From positions 1 to 64,000 of the forward strand of contig JAPKDL010000007.1 in NCBI GenBank assembly GCA_028822585.1: a DNA stretch of 64,000 nucleotides, in the 5' to 3' direction. A model generated the notes under the pieces. The model saw only the letters and a program-made list of their open reading frames with translations, was not told where the DNA came from and searched no databases. A program made the translations under genes and the position numbers. Source of the DNA: Alphaproteobacteria bacterium (GTDB lineage Bacteria > Pseudomonadota > Alphaproteobacteria > UBA8366 > GCA-2717185). This document shows, piece after piece, positions 56,192 through 64,000 of the stretch (its first letter is position 1; every line of letters starts with the position of its first letter).

Positions 56192-56842
56192 ATGACCCCA
56201 GAACTGACCTTATCAGACCCAGAATGGACTTTAGCAGACATCGTAACGGATTGCTGGCGGCGTCTGGGGAATGGCGCATCCGACCCTCGCATGCCGTTTC
56301 ACTTTCCGGTGCTGGCGACCCAGGGCGTCGCGCAGATGGGACCAGCTATCCCCGCCGCGCGCATTGTGGTGCTGCGCGACGCCAATGCCGCGCGACGGGA
56401 ATTGGTTTTATACACGGACCGGCGTGCGATGAAGATCGCCGAAATCACTGCCGCGCCGCGGGTGACGTTGGTGTTTTATGACCCTGCCGATCGTCTTCAA
56501 TTGCGTGTTGTGGCGCATGTGAGGCTTCATATCGATGACGCTCGGGCGGATGTGGCCTGGGCGGCGTGTTCCCCTGCCAGCCGCCGAGTCTATCAGGCGC
56601 AGCGATGTCCTGGCGTGACGATAGACTCAGCGTTTGCCTGGGCGGCACCGCGATCGATAGAAACGCCGTACCCTGGAGGTCTGGAAAATGATAGCTCTGA
56701 CAACAACGGACGCGAAAACTTTGCCGCGTTGGTGTGCTCGCCGATGTCGTTGGACTGGCTGGAATTGTCCGAGCCGATTCACCGCCGCGCGGTGTTCCAA
56801 TGGGTCGGGGACAAATTTATGGGGCGTTGGGTGGTTCCATAG
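56192..56842 (+). CDS. pyridoxamine 5'-phosphate oxidase-fold flavoprotein
   Basis: PPOX split-barrel protein of about 216 residues: FHFPVLATQGVAQMGPAIPA, ARIVVLRDANAARRELVLYT with DRRAMKIAEI. It resembles PdxH-like general FMN proteins more than PdxH itself. ATG 56192 or 56180 are both possible; longer frames upstream read into the antisense of rsmB. The function is unknown. Confidence 0.75.
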   Translation: MTPELTLSDPEWTLADIVTDCWRRLGNGASDPRMPFHFPVLATQGVAQMGPAIPAARIVVLRDANAARRELVLYTDRRAMKIAEITAAPRVTLVFYDPADRLQLRVVAHVRLHIDDARADVAWAACSPASRRVYQAQRCPGVTIDSAFAWAAPRSIETPYPGGLENDSSDNNGRENFAALVCSPMSLDWLELSEPIHRRAVFQWVGDKFMGRWVVP

Positions 56843-57320
56843 GAATAATTTCTTTTGTGTTGGGCGCAGAAACGGACAAATTAGCATCCGTGTCACAACC
56901 AGCCGCGGCGCAGTAGACATAAATAAAACAATCAACGCTTGGAACAGGGGAATGGGACATGGCAGACAGTTTGTATGGCCGTCTTGAATGATGCCGTCGC
57001 CACACTGAAAAAACAATGTGGGGCAACGGGAAAAAGAAGAAGTGTTGTATATCCTCTTCAGTATGAAGGGTGATGTGGTGATGCAATAAACCCGTTTGTC
57101 GCCTTTTGACGGTCTTTGCCCGGCGCGCGTTCCGCTTTGCTCATGCCCTTCAGATTGGTGGTGTAATAGGGTTCACGAACAAGCCTTGCCAGCCTGATTC
57201 AAGGTGAATGTGCACATGAGGATGGGCGTTCACCGTGGGCCGCTAACCCAAGATGTTGCGCCTTAACTTCACGCCACCGGAAATTGAGGTGACGGCAAAT
57301 CGGTGATAAACTGCGACGGG
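56843..57320. other. gap with decayed dioxygenase fragment
   Basis: Almost 480 bases with no intact gene between convergent genes. The minus strand at about 57085-57215 carries a broken TauD-like fragment (separate entry). A 17-codon frame at about 57253 (MLRLNFTPPEIEVTANR) is too short to judge. Confidence 0.5.
57085..57215 (-). pseudogene. fragment of a TauD/TfdA-type dioxygenase gene
   Basis: One frame reads HIHLESGWQGLFVNP and the next frame continues YYTTNLKGMSKAERAPGKDR. Joined, they resemble the conserved TauD stretch TGRKALYVNxxFTxxIxGMSxxE, with a one-base shift between the halves. Nothing of the rest of the gene was found. The likeness is short but specific. Confidence 0.45.
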
Positions 57321-58055
57321 TCAGAGATAGCGTTTCAAATGGTCCGCCTGCACTTCGAATGATTCCGGTCCGTTATCTACATGGACGCCTGGATAGGCGT
57401 GCAGCCGTTTGTCCGCTGACCCCAGTCTGTCATACAAATCGAGTTGTCCATCGCGGTCAAAGCGTTCGTCGTCCCATTGTATTGCGAACATTACCGGTTG
57501 GGTGAGCATTGGCGCGTATTTTTCGAATACTGGCGCAATGCCGCTGCGCACGACGCTCGACCCGGTCAGGCCCGCCTTGCCCAACACCGCAGCTTTAATT
57601 CGCGGTTCGCTGGATACAAAGGGCAGTCCGAACATGGTGCCCATGGAGACGCCCCAATACCCGATTCGGTGCGCGTCCACACAATCGAGCGCCGATAAGG
57701 CGTCCAGTAGCGCTTTCCAATCGTCGATCATATCCTGGACCGGGCTGTCCCGCTGCCAGATTTCGCGATAGGCTGGGTCGGTGGCTTGCTTGACGAGCCC
57801 CCGGTCCCCGTGCGCTGGGCCATCCATGGACGCCGCGCACCAACCATAGTCGCGGGCGAACATTTGGCCCAGCTGGACCATGCGGTTGTTGCGTTTATGG
57901 CCGCTGCCGCCATGGCCCATCAGCACCAGTGGTGTTGCGCCATCTAAATGTTCGGGGCACCAGAAGACGCCCGGCACCGCTGCCCCCGCCCGGTCCACGG
58001 TAAAGGCGCGTTCGATGGTGCCTGCAGCGCCGGAGCCGTTTTCGGTCCATTCCAT
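57321..58055 (-). CDS. alpha/beta hydrolase (dienelactone hydrolase-like)
   Basis: Serine hydrolase fold with oxyanion strand LVLMGHGGSGHKRNN, the nucleophile elbow GYWGVSMGTMFG and a late His in YPGVHVDNG. ATG 58055 lies 7 bases after the CmcJ-like stop, so the two are one transcript. Probably hydrolyses an ester or lactone made or exposed by its partner enzyme; this is inference. Confidence 0.85.
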   Translation of the reverse strand: MEWTENGSGAAGTIERAFTVDRAGAAVPGVFWCPEHLDGATPLVLMGHGGSGHKRNNRMVQLGQMFARDYGWCAASMDGPAHGDRGLVKQATDPAYREIWQRDSPVQDMIDDWKALLDALSALDCVDAHRIGYWGVSMGTMFGLPFVSSEPRIKAAVLGKAGLTGSSVVRSGIAPVFEKYAPMLTQPVMFAIQWDDERFDRDGQLDLYDRLGSADKRLHAYPGVHVDNGPESFEVQADHLKRYL

Positions 58056-58062
58056 TGGAAAT

Positions 58063-58887
58063 TTACTCTTTTTCAAAGACGGCCATGAGCCGGGTTTCAA
58101 TGCTGCGTCGGGGCAAAGGGTCGACCGCGTCCAACACGTCGAAGGCCGAGTGTGGGCAGTAAACGGCGTTGCCGGGCCGTTCGTCCATTTGGGTGGTGAC
58201 CAGAACCTCGTCGGTTTCCATCATCGGAAAATACCAGAACTGGTGATCCGGGCTATACACCGGCGCCGCCACTAGACTGTCCAGGTCGCGCCCGGTGTAA
58301 TAGTAGTCGATGACGTCTCTCGTCGGTAGTGAGTCCCAATCGATCACGGCCAGTGGGTTGTTCTGCACTTGATGGTCAAAGGGCTGCCACGTGTTGTACC
58401 AGACATATTCCCAGTTATCCTGTGGTGTAACGCCGTGGCGTTCCAACAGTTCCAGCGACATTTCCTCCAGGCGCCGGATGTTGTAATCGCAATGTACAAA
58501 GCGCGAGTATCCATCGTTGAAATCGATGGGCTTTTCGGTGCGGATCAAATGACCGCGCACGAAGGCTTGGCTGGCACCCGACACGCGGCAAATTAGATCC
58601 TGCATTTCCGGATAATAGAGCTTTGCAACTTCGGCCTCATCGCGGAAACTGGAGACCTTGGTTGAGCTGTTGCTCAGCATGAACCCGTTGGTGTTCAGGT
58701 TAAGGTCTCCCGTGTCGAGCCGCGACCGCGCATCCATGATGGTGACATCTTGGTACGCTGTGTTGGCGCGACGTGTTTCGCGCGAACCGATCCGGGGCGA
58801 ATCGTCTTTATCGCGCCATTCCGCGTTGATGTAGCGAACCTTCGCTTCTTTGTCGTAATTTGTAACTTCCAACACCTGTTCGCTCAC
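58063..58887 (-). CDS. CmcJ/NvfI-family oxidoreductase
   Basis: 274 residues of the family related to the cephamycin methoxylation component CmcJ and the fungal NvfI, Fe(II)/2-oxoglutarate-type enzymes. Metal site is suggested by RFVHCDYN (HxD) and the late His in YCPHSAFDV, with Arg in PRRSIETRLM. Many proteobacteria have uncharacterised members. It pairs with the alpha/beta hydrolase and faces a SMP-30 gene across a divergent gap. Confidence 0.82.
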   Translation of the reverse strand: MSEQVLEVTNYDKEAKVRYINAEWRDKDDSPRIGSRETRRANTAYQDVTIMDARSRLDTGDLNLNTNGFMLSNSSTKVSSFRDEAEVAKLYYPEMQDLICRVSGASQAFVRGHLIRTEKPIDFNDGYSRFVHCDYNIRRLEEMSLELLERHGVTPQDNWEYVWYNTWQPFDHQVQNNPLAVIDWDSLPTRDVIDYYYTGRDLDSLVAAPVYSPDHQFWYFPMMETDEVLVTTQMDERPGNAVYCPHSAFDVLDAVDPLPRRSIETRLMAVFEKE

Positions 58888-59244
58888 AATTCAATACCCC
58901 TTCTAAAAATAAAGTTTCCAGAAAACGACCCGGCACTATCAATGCTACCCAAAAACCTAGGGGTATTGGAAGCTTAAACGAAGGGGCTGTCGTTTGCAGC
59001 GTCGAAACTCCTCCTGTCCAAGCGCTGCACATGCGTGTCACCAAAGCTACGAAGGTCGGTTATGCTGTTATCGGTCATTTGGAATTCCGTTTTGATCTTT
59101 TCGTACGTATCTCCGCTCAACAGAATTTCCATGGGCTAGCACATTTGTTCCAGTGGCACCGCTGGAAAATGAACTTGAGCCTACGCTGTGGGTTTCGTAG
59201 CGTGGATGCGCGCCTAAATTTGCCCTTACCGAAAGGCTTTCACC
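58888..59244. other. divergent gap between CmcJ-like and SMP-30 genes
   Basis: A 357-base intergenic stretch that should hold both promoters. A 20-bp inverted repeat lies at 59148-59167 (own entry). No gene is seen; the minus-strand frame at 59068-59817 is a shadow of the SMP-30 gene. Confidence 0.5.
59148..59167. promoter_or_regulatory. inverted repeat, possible operator
   Basis: TTCCAGTGGCACCGCTGGAA: arms TTCCAG and CTGGAA, 20 bp in all and nearly symmetric through the centre. It lies about 80 bases before the SMP-30 start in a divergent region. The form fits a LacI- or GntR-type operator, but no regulator gene is adjacent. Confidence 0.4.
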
Positions 59245-60144
59245 ATGAACGATCTGCCCGATATTCTTGAAACCACCGAAGCGGAACGCCAGGCGACCGG
59301 CTATATCTTTACCGAAGGGCCGCTGTGGCATCCCGACGGGTTTTATTATTTCAACGATATTCGGCCCGGTACACTGTACCGGTTGAAACTGGGCGAGGCG
59401 CCGGTGATGGTGCGCAAAACCGTTGGCGGCAACGGCATGACCTTCGACCTGGAAGGTCGGTTGATCCATTGCGAGGGGGAAGCCAAATGCGTTACCCGCA
59501 CCGAACTGGATGGCACGGTGAATACCCTGGCGGACCGTTTTGAAGGCGGCGGCTTTAACCGCCCCAATGACGTCATTTGCCATTCGAACGGCGACGTTTA
59601 CTTCACCGACCCGTCGCTGCGCATCCCCTTTGACAAGCGCGAACAGCCGGGACCAGAAAGCGAGAATGAAATTTTTGGCGGTGCGCGCGTCTACCGGGTG
59701 TCGCCGGACGGTGTCGTCGCCGCGGTGGTCAGCGTCGAATACCCTAATGGGCTGGCGCTGTCGCCCGATGAACGCACCTTGTACATCGCCAATACGCGGT
59801 TGACGAAATACATCCACGCTATTGATTTGGACGCGGCGGGAAATATGGTGCGGCGGCGCATCTTCGCCGATTTAAGCGAAGGCGACGAACCAGGTATCCC
59901 CGACGGCATGAAGGTTGATGTAAAAGGCCGCGTCTATTGCACTGGTCCCGGTGGCATCTGGGTCATGGAGCCCGATGGGACCCATATCGGGACCATTAGA
60001 TTGCCGGAACAAGCGGTCAACTTCACGTTTGGCGGCGACGATCTGCGTACCTTGTTCGTCACCGCTGTCACGTCTGTCTACACCTTGCGTATGAAAACGC
60101 CAGGGCAACCGCATCCGTGGTATCTGGTGCGCAACAGCGCCTAA
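59245..60144 (+). CDS. SMP-30/gluconolactonase/LRE-like lactonase
   Basis: Six-bladed propeller lactonase of 299 residues. Metal ligands appear in FTEGPLWHPDG (Glu), GGGFNRPNDVICHSNGDVYF (Asn) and YPNGLALSPDERTLYIANT (Asn, Asp). It hydrolyses sugar or other lactones to acids. With the divergent hydrolase and CmcJ-like oxygenase it suggests breakdown of a sugar-like or lactone compound. Confidence 0.88.
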   Translation: MNDLPDILETTEAERQATGYIFTEGPLWHPDGFYYFNDIRPGTLYRLKLGEAPVMVRKTVGGNGMTFDLEGRLIHCEGEAKCVTRTELDGTVNTLADRFEGGGFNRPNDVICHSNGDVYFTDPSLRIPFDKREQPGPESENEIFGGARVYRVSPDGVVAAVVSVEYPNGLALSPDERTLYIANTRLTKYIHAIDLDAAGNMVRRRIFADLSEGDEPGIPDGMKVDVKGRVYCTGPGGIWVMEPDGTHIGTIRLPEQAVNFTFGGDDLRTLFVTAVTSVYTLRMKTPGQPHPWYLVRNSA

Positions 60145-60152
60145 ACGCGCGT

Positions 60153-60625
60153 TTAGCCTGCGTCGGTGACCTGGAATATAGGACTTAGAAGTTTGCCCAG
60201 TTTTTCAAAGAAGGCGGCGATAATGTTTGGTTCCGGTTCGCCGTCGTCGGTTATTGAGGTGTGTTCGGTAATGCCTGCCACCCTGCCAAGGGCACTTCCT
60301 GCTGCAGTCGCCAATGGCGGTGTTGCCGTAAATTGTAAAAGGCGCGAAGCCGGGTAAAAAGGGCCCATAAAAAATTCTTGCCGCCAGCCCCGCGATTGCT
60401 CGTACCCCAGCTCCCACACCGACCCCAACCCCTGCACCTGTAAAGCTGCTGCTAATGGTGTCAGTTGTCGACTGTCCAAACACCCACCAAGCCGGCCTCT
60501 TTGTCGGGCGTATTGGCGTTGGAGGTTTGAGGCGGTGATTGAAGCGCCCCTCCCGCGCAGGCTGCGAGAGAAACGGATAAGATGAGAGCCAGGATAAATC
60601 GCGAAATTATCTGAATTTAAAACAT
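60153..60625 (-). pseudogene. broken lipoprotein gene
   Basis: An AAGGAA ribosome site precedes ATG 60625, whose third codon is TAA; with AAA it would read MFKIQIISRFILALILSVSL and then the lipobox LAAC. The frame goes on to CAGGALQSPPQTSNANTPDK and stops. The second frame continues with TDTISSSFTGAGVGVGVGAG and IFYG, and the third ends in SALGRVAGITEHTSITDDGE and PNIIAAFFEKLGKLL. One nonsense change and at least two frameshifts make it a clear pseudogene of a glycine-zipper-like lipoprotein. Confidence 0.7.
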
Positions 60626-60938
60626 GGGTTCCTTCTGTAAGTCGCGGTGCAGACGCCATAAAATTTAAGGGGTCGTCGAATACTCATGGGTATGCTCAGA
60701 GAAAAATTTTTAACGATTCCGAAATTATAATTCTTCTGCGGGAAGAATTAATAGAGCCACTTAATTGATTGTCGGAACTTCAAACAAGCCATAGATCATA
60801 GCTAGAGTAAGGCGGGGAATAGGTGGTCCTGACATACCCGCCCCCGTCCAGCCCTCGCGAATTCCCCCGCGTGGGTGTATACTTGGTACACTTTAGATGC
60901 GGTCTCGGTCGGATAAGCAGACAAGATAGGGGAATTCG
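60626..60938. other. gap before the DUF1674 gene
   Basis: About 310 bases, A+T-rich from 60690 to 60780. No gene is convincing; a 61-codon minus-strand frame at 60780-60965 has no family features and overlaps the next start. The DUF1674 promoter should be near 60870-60920. Confidence 0.4.
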
Positions 60939-61226
60939 ATGAATAATCTCTTTGAAAAACTTCAAGCGAAAGCGCGGGGAGCGCGTAAGTCTGCTTCTAA
61001 CCCGGCGCTCGGCCCAGCCTCCGAACCTGCAGCGCCGTCTCTCTTTCCTGCCGCTCAGGTGGATTCCAAACGTGCGGCGGAGATGACGGCGGAAGCGGCG
61101 GGGGACGCGGCGCGTGCCGCGGCGGCGGAGTCCGGTTCGGCGACGGGTGAAATTGGCGGGCCCAAGGGGCTGGAGCCGACCCGATTCGGTGATTGGGAAA
61201 AATCGGGCCGCTGCGTCGATTTCTAA
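60939..61226 (+). CDS. DUF1674 protein (succinate dehydrogenase assembly factor 4 family)
   Basis: A 95-residue protein whose last 23 residues hold the family signature GGPKGLEPTRFGDWEKSGRC followed by VDF. In mitochondria Sdh8/SDHAF4 binds flavinylated SdhA and protects it before assembly; the bacterial form is taken to do the same. The N-terminal part is Ala-rich and probably disordered. AGGGGA precedes the ATG. Confidence 0.9.
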   Translation: MNNLFEKLQAKARGARKSASNPALGPASEPAAPSLFPAAQVDSKRAAEMTAEAAGDAARAAAAESGSATGEIGGPKGLEPTRFGDWEKSGRCVDF

Positions 61227-61284
61227 GTGAACGCCAAGAGTAAATTAAAAGACTTTAATTTCAATTTGGTTAACTTGCGAACCG

Positions 61285-61693
61285 GTGATGGGATAGCTCA
61301 CGCAGTTCATTGCAATCATTTCAGGGGCGATCGGGGCGACGGTGGTCCGTGTGATTGACGGGGACACGGTGCGGGTGCGCGCGTCGGTGTGGTTTGGGTT
61401 GACGGTGGAAGTGGATGTGCGATTGGCCGGGATCGATGCGCCGGAAATGCGCGGGCGGTGTACGCGGGAAAAAATTGTAGGTCGATGCGCGCGACGCGTT
61501 GCATGTGATGCTGGGGAACGGCCGGGTGGTGTTGCGCGACGTGTGCTACGGCCAATACGCGGGCCGTGTGATGGTCCGGATCGCCGCGCCGAACGGTGAT
61601 GATGCGGTGGAATATTTGCGCGCGTAAGGCTTGGCGCGAGCCTATGGCGGCAACTCGGGAAAGGGTAAGCGGGCGAAATGTTGCGGGCCGTGA
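61285..61693 (+). pseudogene. thermonuclease (SNase-like) pseudogene
   Basis: The first frame reads VVRVIDGDTVRVRASVWFGL and VRLAGIDAPEMRGRC, the SNase core. Near 61465 the frame is lost and the next frame continues DARDALHVMLGNGRVVLRDV and YAGRVMVRI, then a TAA interrupts AVEYLRA before GLARAYGGNSGKGKRAKCC. A frameshift plus nonsense codon mean no active enzyme. No clear start codon; a signal-like hydrophobic stretch (FIAIISGAIGATV) precedes it. Confidence 0.75.
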
Positions 61694-61739
61694 AGGCTAC
61701 GCAAAGTTAAGCAATGCGTCGCCGTGCTAACCAAATAAA

Positions 61740-61767
61740 GGGGCCGCCCTTAACAATGGGCGGCCCC
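61740..61767 (-). terminator. intrinsic terminator after acs
   Basis: GGGGCCGCCC and GGGCGGCCCC form a perfect 10-bp stem with an 8-base loop. Read on the minus strand it is followed by TTTATTT, 24 bases after the acs stop. On the plus strand it is followed by TGTTTT, so it may stop transcription from both sides. Confidence 0.85.
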
Positions 61768-61790
61768 TGTTTTCGGGACCCGAGCAGGGG

Positions 61791-63731
61791 TTAGTGGTTT
61801 TGGCGGTTGTCGATCAAATCTTCGACGACAGCGGGTTCGGCCAGCGTCGAGATGTCGCCCAGATTGCGATAGTCGTTCTCGGCAATCTTGCGCAGGATAC
61901 GGCGCATGATTTTGCCGGATCGGGTTTTCGGCAATCCTGGGGCCCATTGGATATGGTCGGGTTGGGCGAAGGGGCCGATGTTGGTGCGCACGAATTGCAC
62001 CATCTCCTTGCGCAACTCCTCGGTGGGTTCGACATTGGCGTTCAAGGTGACATAGGCGTAAATGCCCTGGCCCTTGATGTCATGCGGATAACCGACGACG
62101 GCGGCTTCGGCGACATCCTGGTGGGCCACCAGCGCGGATTCGACTTCCGCCGTGCCCATGCGGTGACCCGATACGTTGATGACGTCATCGACGCGGCCGG
62201 TGATCCAGTAGTAGCCGTCTTCGTCCCGGCGCACGCCGTCGCCGGTGAAATATTTGCCTTTATAGGTCATGAAATAGGTCTGAATGAACCGCTCATGATC
62301 GCCATAGACCGTGCGCATCTGGCCGGGCCAGCTTTCGTTGATGCACAGATTACCTTCCGCCGGGCCGGTGAGCTCTTTGCCATCGGCGTCGACGATGGAC
62401 AGTTGGACGCCAAAGAAAGGTCGTGTGGCCGAGCCGGGCTTTGTGGCCGTGGCACCGGGCAGTGGGGTGATCATGATGCCGCCGGTTTCGGTTTGCCACC
62501 AGGTGTCGACGATGGGGCAGCGACCGTCTCCGACCACGTTGTGGTACCACAGCCAGGCTTCCGGGTTGATCGGCTCGCCTACCGTGCCCAGCAGGCGCAG
62601 CGATTTGCGGCTGGTGCTTTTGACCGGGCCATCGCCGTCGCGCATCAACGCGCGGATGGCGGTGGGCGCGGTGTAAAAGATGGAGATTTCGTGCTTGTCG
62701 CAGATTTGCCAGAAGCGGCTGGTGTCGGGGTAGTTCGGGACGCCTTCGAACATCACCGTCGTGGCGCCGTTGGCGAGCGGGCCGTAGACGATGTAGCTGT
62801 GCCCGGTGACCCAGCCGACATCGGCGGTGCACCAGTAGATTTCACCGGGTTTGTAGTCGAAGACGTATTCGTGGGTCATCGAGGCATAGACCATGTAGCC
62901 ACCGGTGGTGTGCATCACACCCTTGGGTTTGCCGGTCGACCCGGAGGTGTAGAGGATGAACATCGGGTCTTCGGCGTCCATGACTTCCGGCGGGCAGTCG
63001 GCGTCGGCGGCGTCCACCAGGTCGTGATACCAGACGTCGCGGTCGTCCTTCCAGCCGATGTTGCCGCCGGTGCGTTTCACCACCACGCATTTTTTGATGG
63101 TGGGGCAGGACTCCAGGGCAGCGTCGGTGTTGACCTTCAACGGAATGGGTCGACCGCCGCGCAGGCCTTCATCGGCGGTGATGACGATGTTGCATTCGCA
63201 GTCCTGTATGCGCCCCGCCAAGGCGTCGGGTGAAAAGCCGCCGAAGACGACCGAATGAATGGCGCCGATGCGCGTGCACGCCAGCATGGCGACGGCGGCT
63301 TCGGGGATCATCGGCATGTAGATTGTGATGCGGTCGCCTTTCTTGGCACCGATAGATTTCAGCCCGTTGGCGAATTTGCAGACTTCGGCGTGAAGTTCGC
63401 GGTAGGTGATCTTTTTATCGTCCTTAGGATCGTCGCCTTCCCAGATGATCGCAACCTGATCGCCTTTGTCGGCCAAGTGGCGGTCGAGACAATTGGTGGA
63501 GGCGTTCAAGGCACCGTCGTAATACCAGCGAACATGCAAATTGTCCGGGTCGTAATCGGTGTCCTTGACCTGGGTGTACGGTTTGATCCAGTCGATCCGC
63601 TTGCCGTGCTCGCCCCAAAACCCAACCGGATCCGTGACGGATTGGTCGTACATTTCTTGATAGCGGTCATTATCTACAAGCGCATCCGCTGCGACCGAAG
63701 CCGGTACGGGAAATAACTGATTGTCCGACAT
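61791..63731 (-). CDS. acs: acetyl-CoA synthetase
   Basis: AMP-forming ligase of 646 residues that turns acetate into acetyl-CoA. Adenylation motif is [19 protein letters not shown], substrate region has [20 protein letters not shown], and the lysine controlled by acetylation is in [17 protein letters not shown] 63731 has an AGGAAGAGG ribosome site; upstream codons are not used. A strong terminator follows. Confidence 0.96.
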   Translation of the reverse strand: MSDNQLFPVPASVAADALVDNDRYQEMYDQSVTDPVGFWGEHGKRIDWIKPYTQVKDTDYDPDNLHVRWYYDGALNASTNCLDRHLADKGDQVAIIWEGDDPKDDKKITYRELHAEVCKFANGLKSIGAKKGDRITIYMPMIPEAAVAMLACTRIGAIHSVVFGGFSPDALAGRIQDCECNIVITADEGLRGGRPIPLKVNTDAALESCPTIKKCVVVKRTGGNIGWKDDRDVWYHDLVDAADADCPPEVMDAEDPMFILYTSGSTGKPKGVMHTTGGYMVYASMTHEYVFDYKPGEIYWCTADVGWVTGHSYIVYGPLANGATTVMFEGVPNYPDTSRFWQICDKHEISIFYTAPTAIRALMRDGDGPVKSTSRKSLRLLGTVGEPINPEAWLWYHNVVGDGRCPIVDTWWQTETGGIMITPLPGATATKPGSATRPFFGVQLSIVDADGKELTGPAEGNLCINESWPGQMRTVYGDHERFIQTYFMTYKGKYFTGDGVRRDEDGYYWITGRVDDVINVSGHRMGTAEVESALVAHQDVAEAAVVGYPHDIKGQGIYAYVTLNANVEPTEELRKEMVQFVRTNIGPFAQPDHIQWAPGLPKTRSGKIMRRILRKIAENDYRNLGDISTLAEPAVVEDLIDNRQNH

Positions 63732-63766
63732 TGTTACCTCTTCCTTTTCAAATACAAGAACGCCGC

Positions 63767-64000
63767 TTACAGGGTCGTTTCCGCCATCGCCATGACGAGG
63801 TTCCATTCCGAATCCGCGACTGGACACACCGACAACCGCGACTGCTTCACCAGCGCCATGTTGTCGAGTTCCGGCACCGCTTTGATGTCCGATAGTGACA
63901 CCGGCGTGTTGACTGGCTTGATCGCCTTGAAGTCCACCATGCCGAACCTGCCGCTCTCGTCCGATGGGTCGGGATAGTACAGCTTCACAACCTCGACAAT
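63767..64000 (-). CDS. EVE-domain protein, 3' part (runs off the window)
   Basis: C-terminal part of a small EVE (PUA-like) domain protein: [20 protein letters not shown], then [20 protein letters not shown] and SRLSVCPV. The frame is open to the window edge (continuing upstream with EVV), so the start is outside. Such proteins bind modified bases in nucleic acids; the exact role here is unknown. It may be co-transcribed with acs, 35 bases downstream. Confidence 0.85.
   Translation of the reverse strand: MVEVVKLYYPDPSDESGRFGMVDFKAIKPVNTPVSLSDIKAVPELDNMALVKQSRLSVCPVADSEWNLVMAMAETTL

Larger units (their letters stand above)
61227..61790. other. gap with thermonuclease pseudogene and acs terminator
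   Basis: No intact gene. It holds a broken nuclease gene (61285-61693) and a strong hairpin (61740-61767). The short stretch between 61227 and 61285 shows nothing. Confidence 0.5.

Noticed and set aside
60205-60483. 92-codon minus-strand gene starting at GTG 60483
   Set aside because: It is the middle frame of the broken lipoprotein gene; its start has no ribosome site and the end runs out of the conserved part.
61794-63233. 479-codon open frame on the plus strand
   Set aside because: Lies exactly opposite the well-supported acs gene; high-G+C antisense shadow with no family features.

Overview
The window looks like a chromosome fragment of an alphaproteobacterium, probably Rhodospirillales-like. 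I judge this from gene families and gene order only: an alphaproteobacterial RibA/RibD/PTPS-like gene set, FtsK-LolA, thioredoxin (YbbN type)-LON domain-Trm112, CoaBC-Dut-Rrf2-CysK-MoeB, a DUF1674 succinate dehydrogenase assembly factor and an EVE-domain gene. There is one tRNA gene, no rRNA and no CRISPR. No species can be named without a search.

Layout. 1-740 holds a small gene and a frameshifted partner. 906-7188 is a divergent set built around riboflavin/pterin-type enzymes: GTP cyclohydrolase II with a degenerate RibB-like N-terminus and a CDP-alcohol phosphatidyltransferase on the minus strand; a RibD reductase domain, an MDR oxidoreductase, a PTPS-like protein, a GT4 glycosyltransferase and a methyltransferase on the plus strand. 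This is the best candidate for an undescribed pathway. 7386-8927 is a response regulator with a metallo-beta-lactamase-fold hydrolase. 9141-21867 is a very tight minus-strand run that joins four glycosyltransferases, a histidine phosphatase, a polysaccharide deacetylase and a small membrane protein to an oligopeptide-type ABC importer. 22145-25878 runs the other way and holds an unusual ABC exporter with a degenerate, insertion-bearing ATPase, a cyclic-nucleotide-binding protein and a methyltransferase.

25918-36159 is mostly housekeeping: ExoIII, FAH-family hydrolase, PuuD-like amidotransferase, LolA, FtsK, a UbiH-family hydroxylase, DOPA dioxygenase-like and DUF971 proteins, Trm112, LON domain, thioredoxin and a YbaK/ProX deacylase.

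36290-40700 is a small genomic island. It begins at an intact tRNA-Gly(GCC) gene and ends at a copy of that tRNA's 3' end (33 of 36 bases identical). It carries three oxidoreductase genes, the 3' half of a tRNA-Thr(CGU) gene, and two diverged copies of a roughly 85-95 bp repeat, but no recognisable integrase. Just outside the right end is an acetyltransferase pseudogene broken by a 7-bp tandem duplication.

41140-56842 holds a membrane-fusion protein and an MFS transporter (divergent), the CoaBC-Dut-Rrf2-CysK-MoeB run, a 2-hydroxyacid dehydrogenase, an SH3-domain secreted protein, a WecA/MraY-like transferase, a UbiD-family decarboxylase, an RsmB-Rpe-heparinase-like run and a PPOX-fold protein. 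57321-60144 is a small catabolic-looking set (alpha/beta hydrolase, CmcJ/NvfI-family oxidoreductase, SMP-30 lactonase). 60153-61693 contains a broken lipoprotein gene, the DUF1674 gene and a broken thermonuclease gene. The window closes with acetyl-CoA synthetase (with a clear terminator) and a partial EVE-domain gene.

Broken genes recur (236-509, 40738-41065, 57085-57215, 60153-60625, 61285-61693). They include nonsense changes, a tandem duplication and frameshifts. Most read as real decay, but single-base homopolymer errors in the assembly cannot be excluded for some. All calls rest on reading the sequence; no database search was run.
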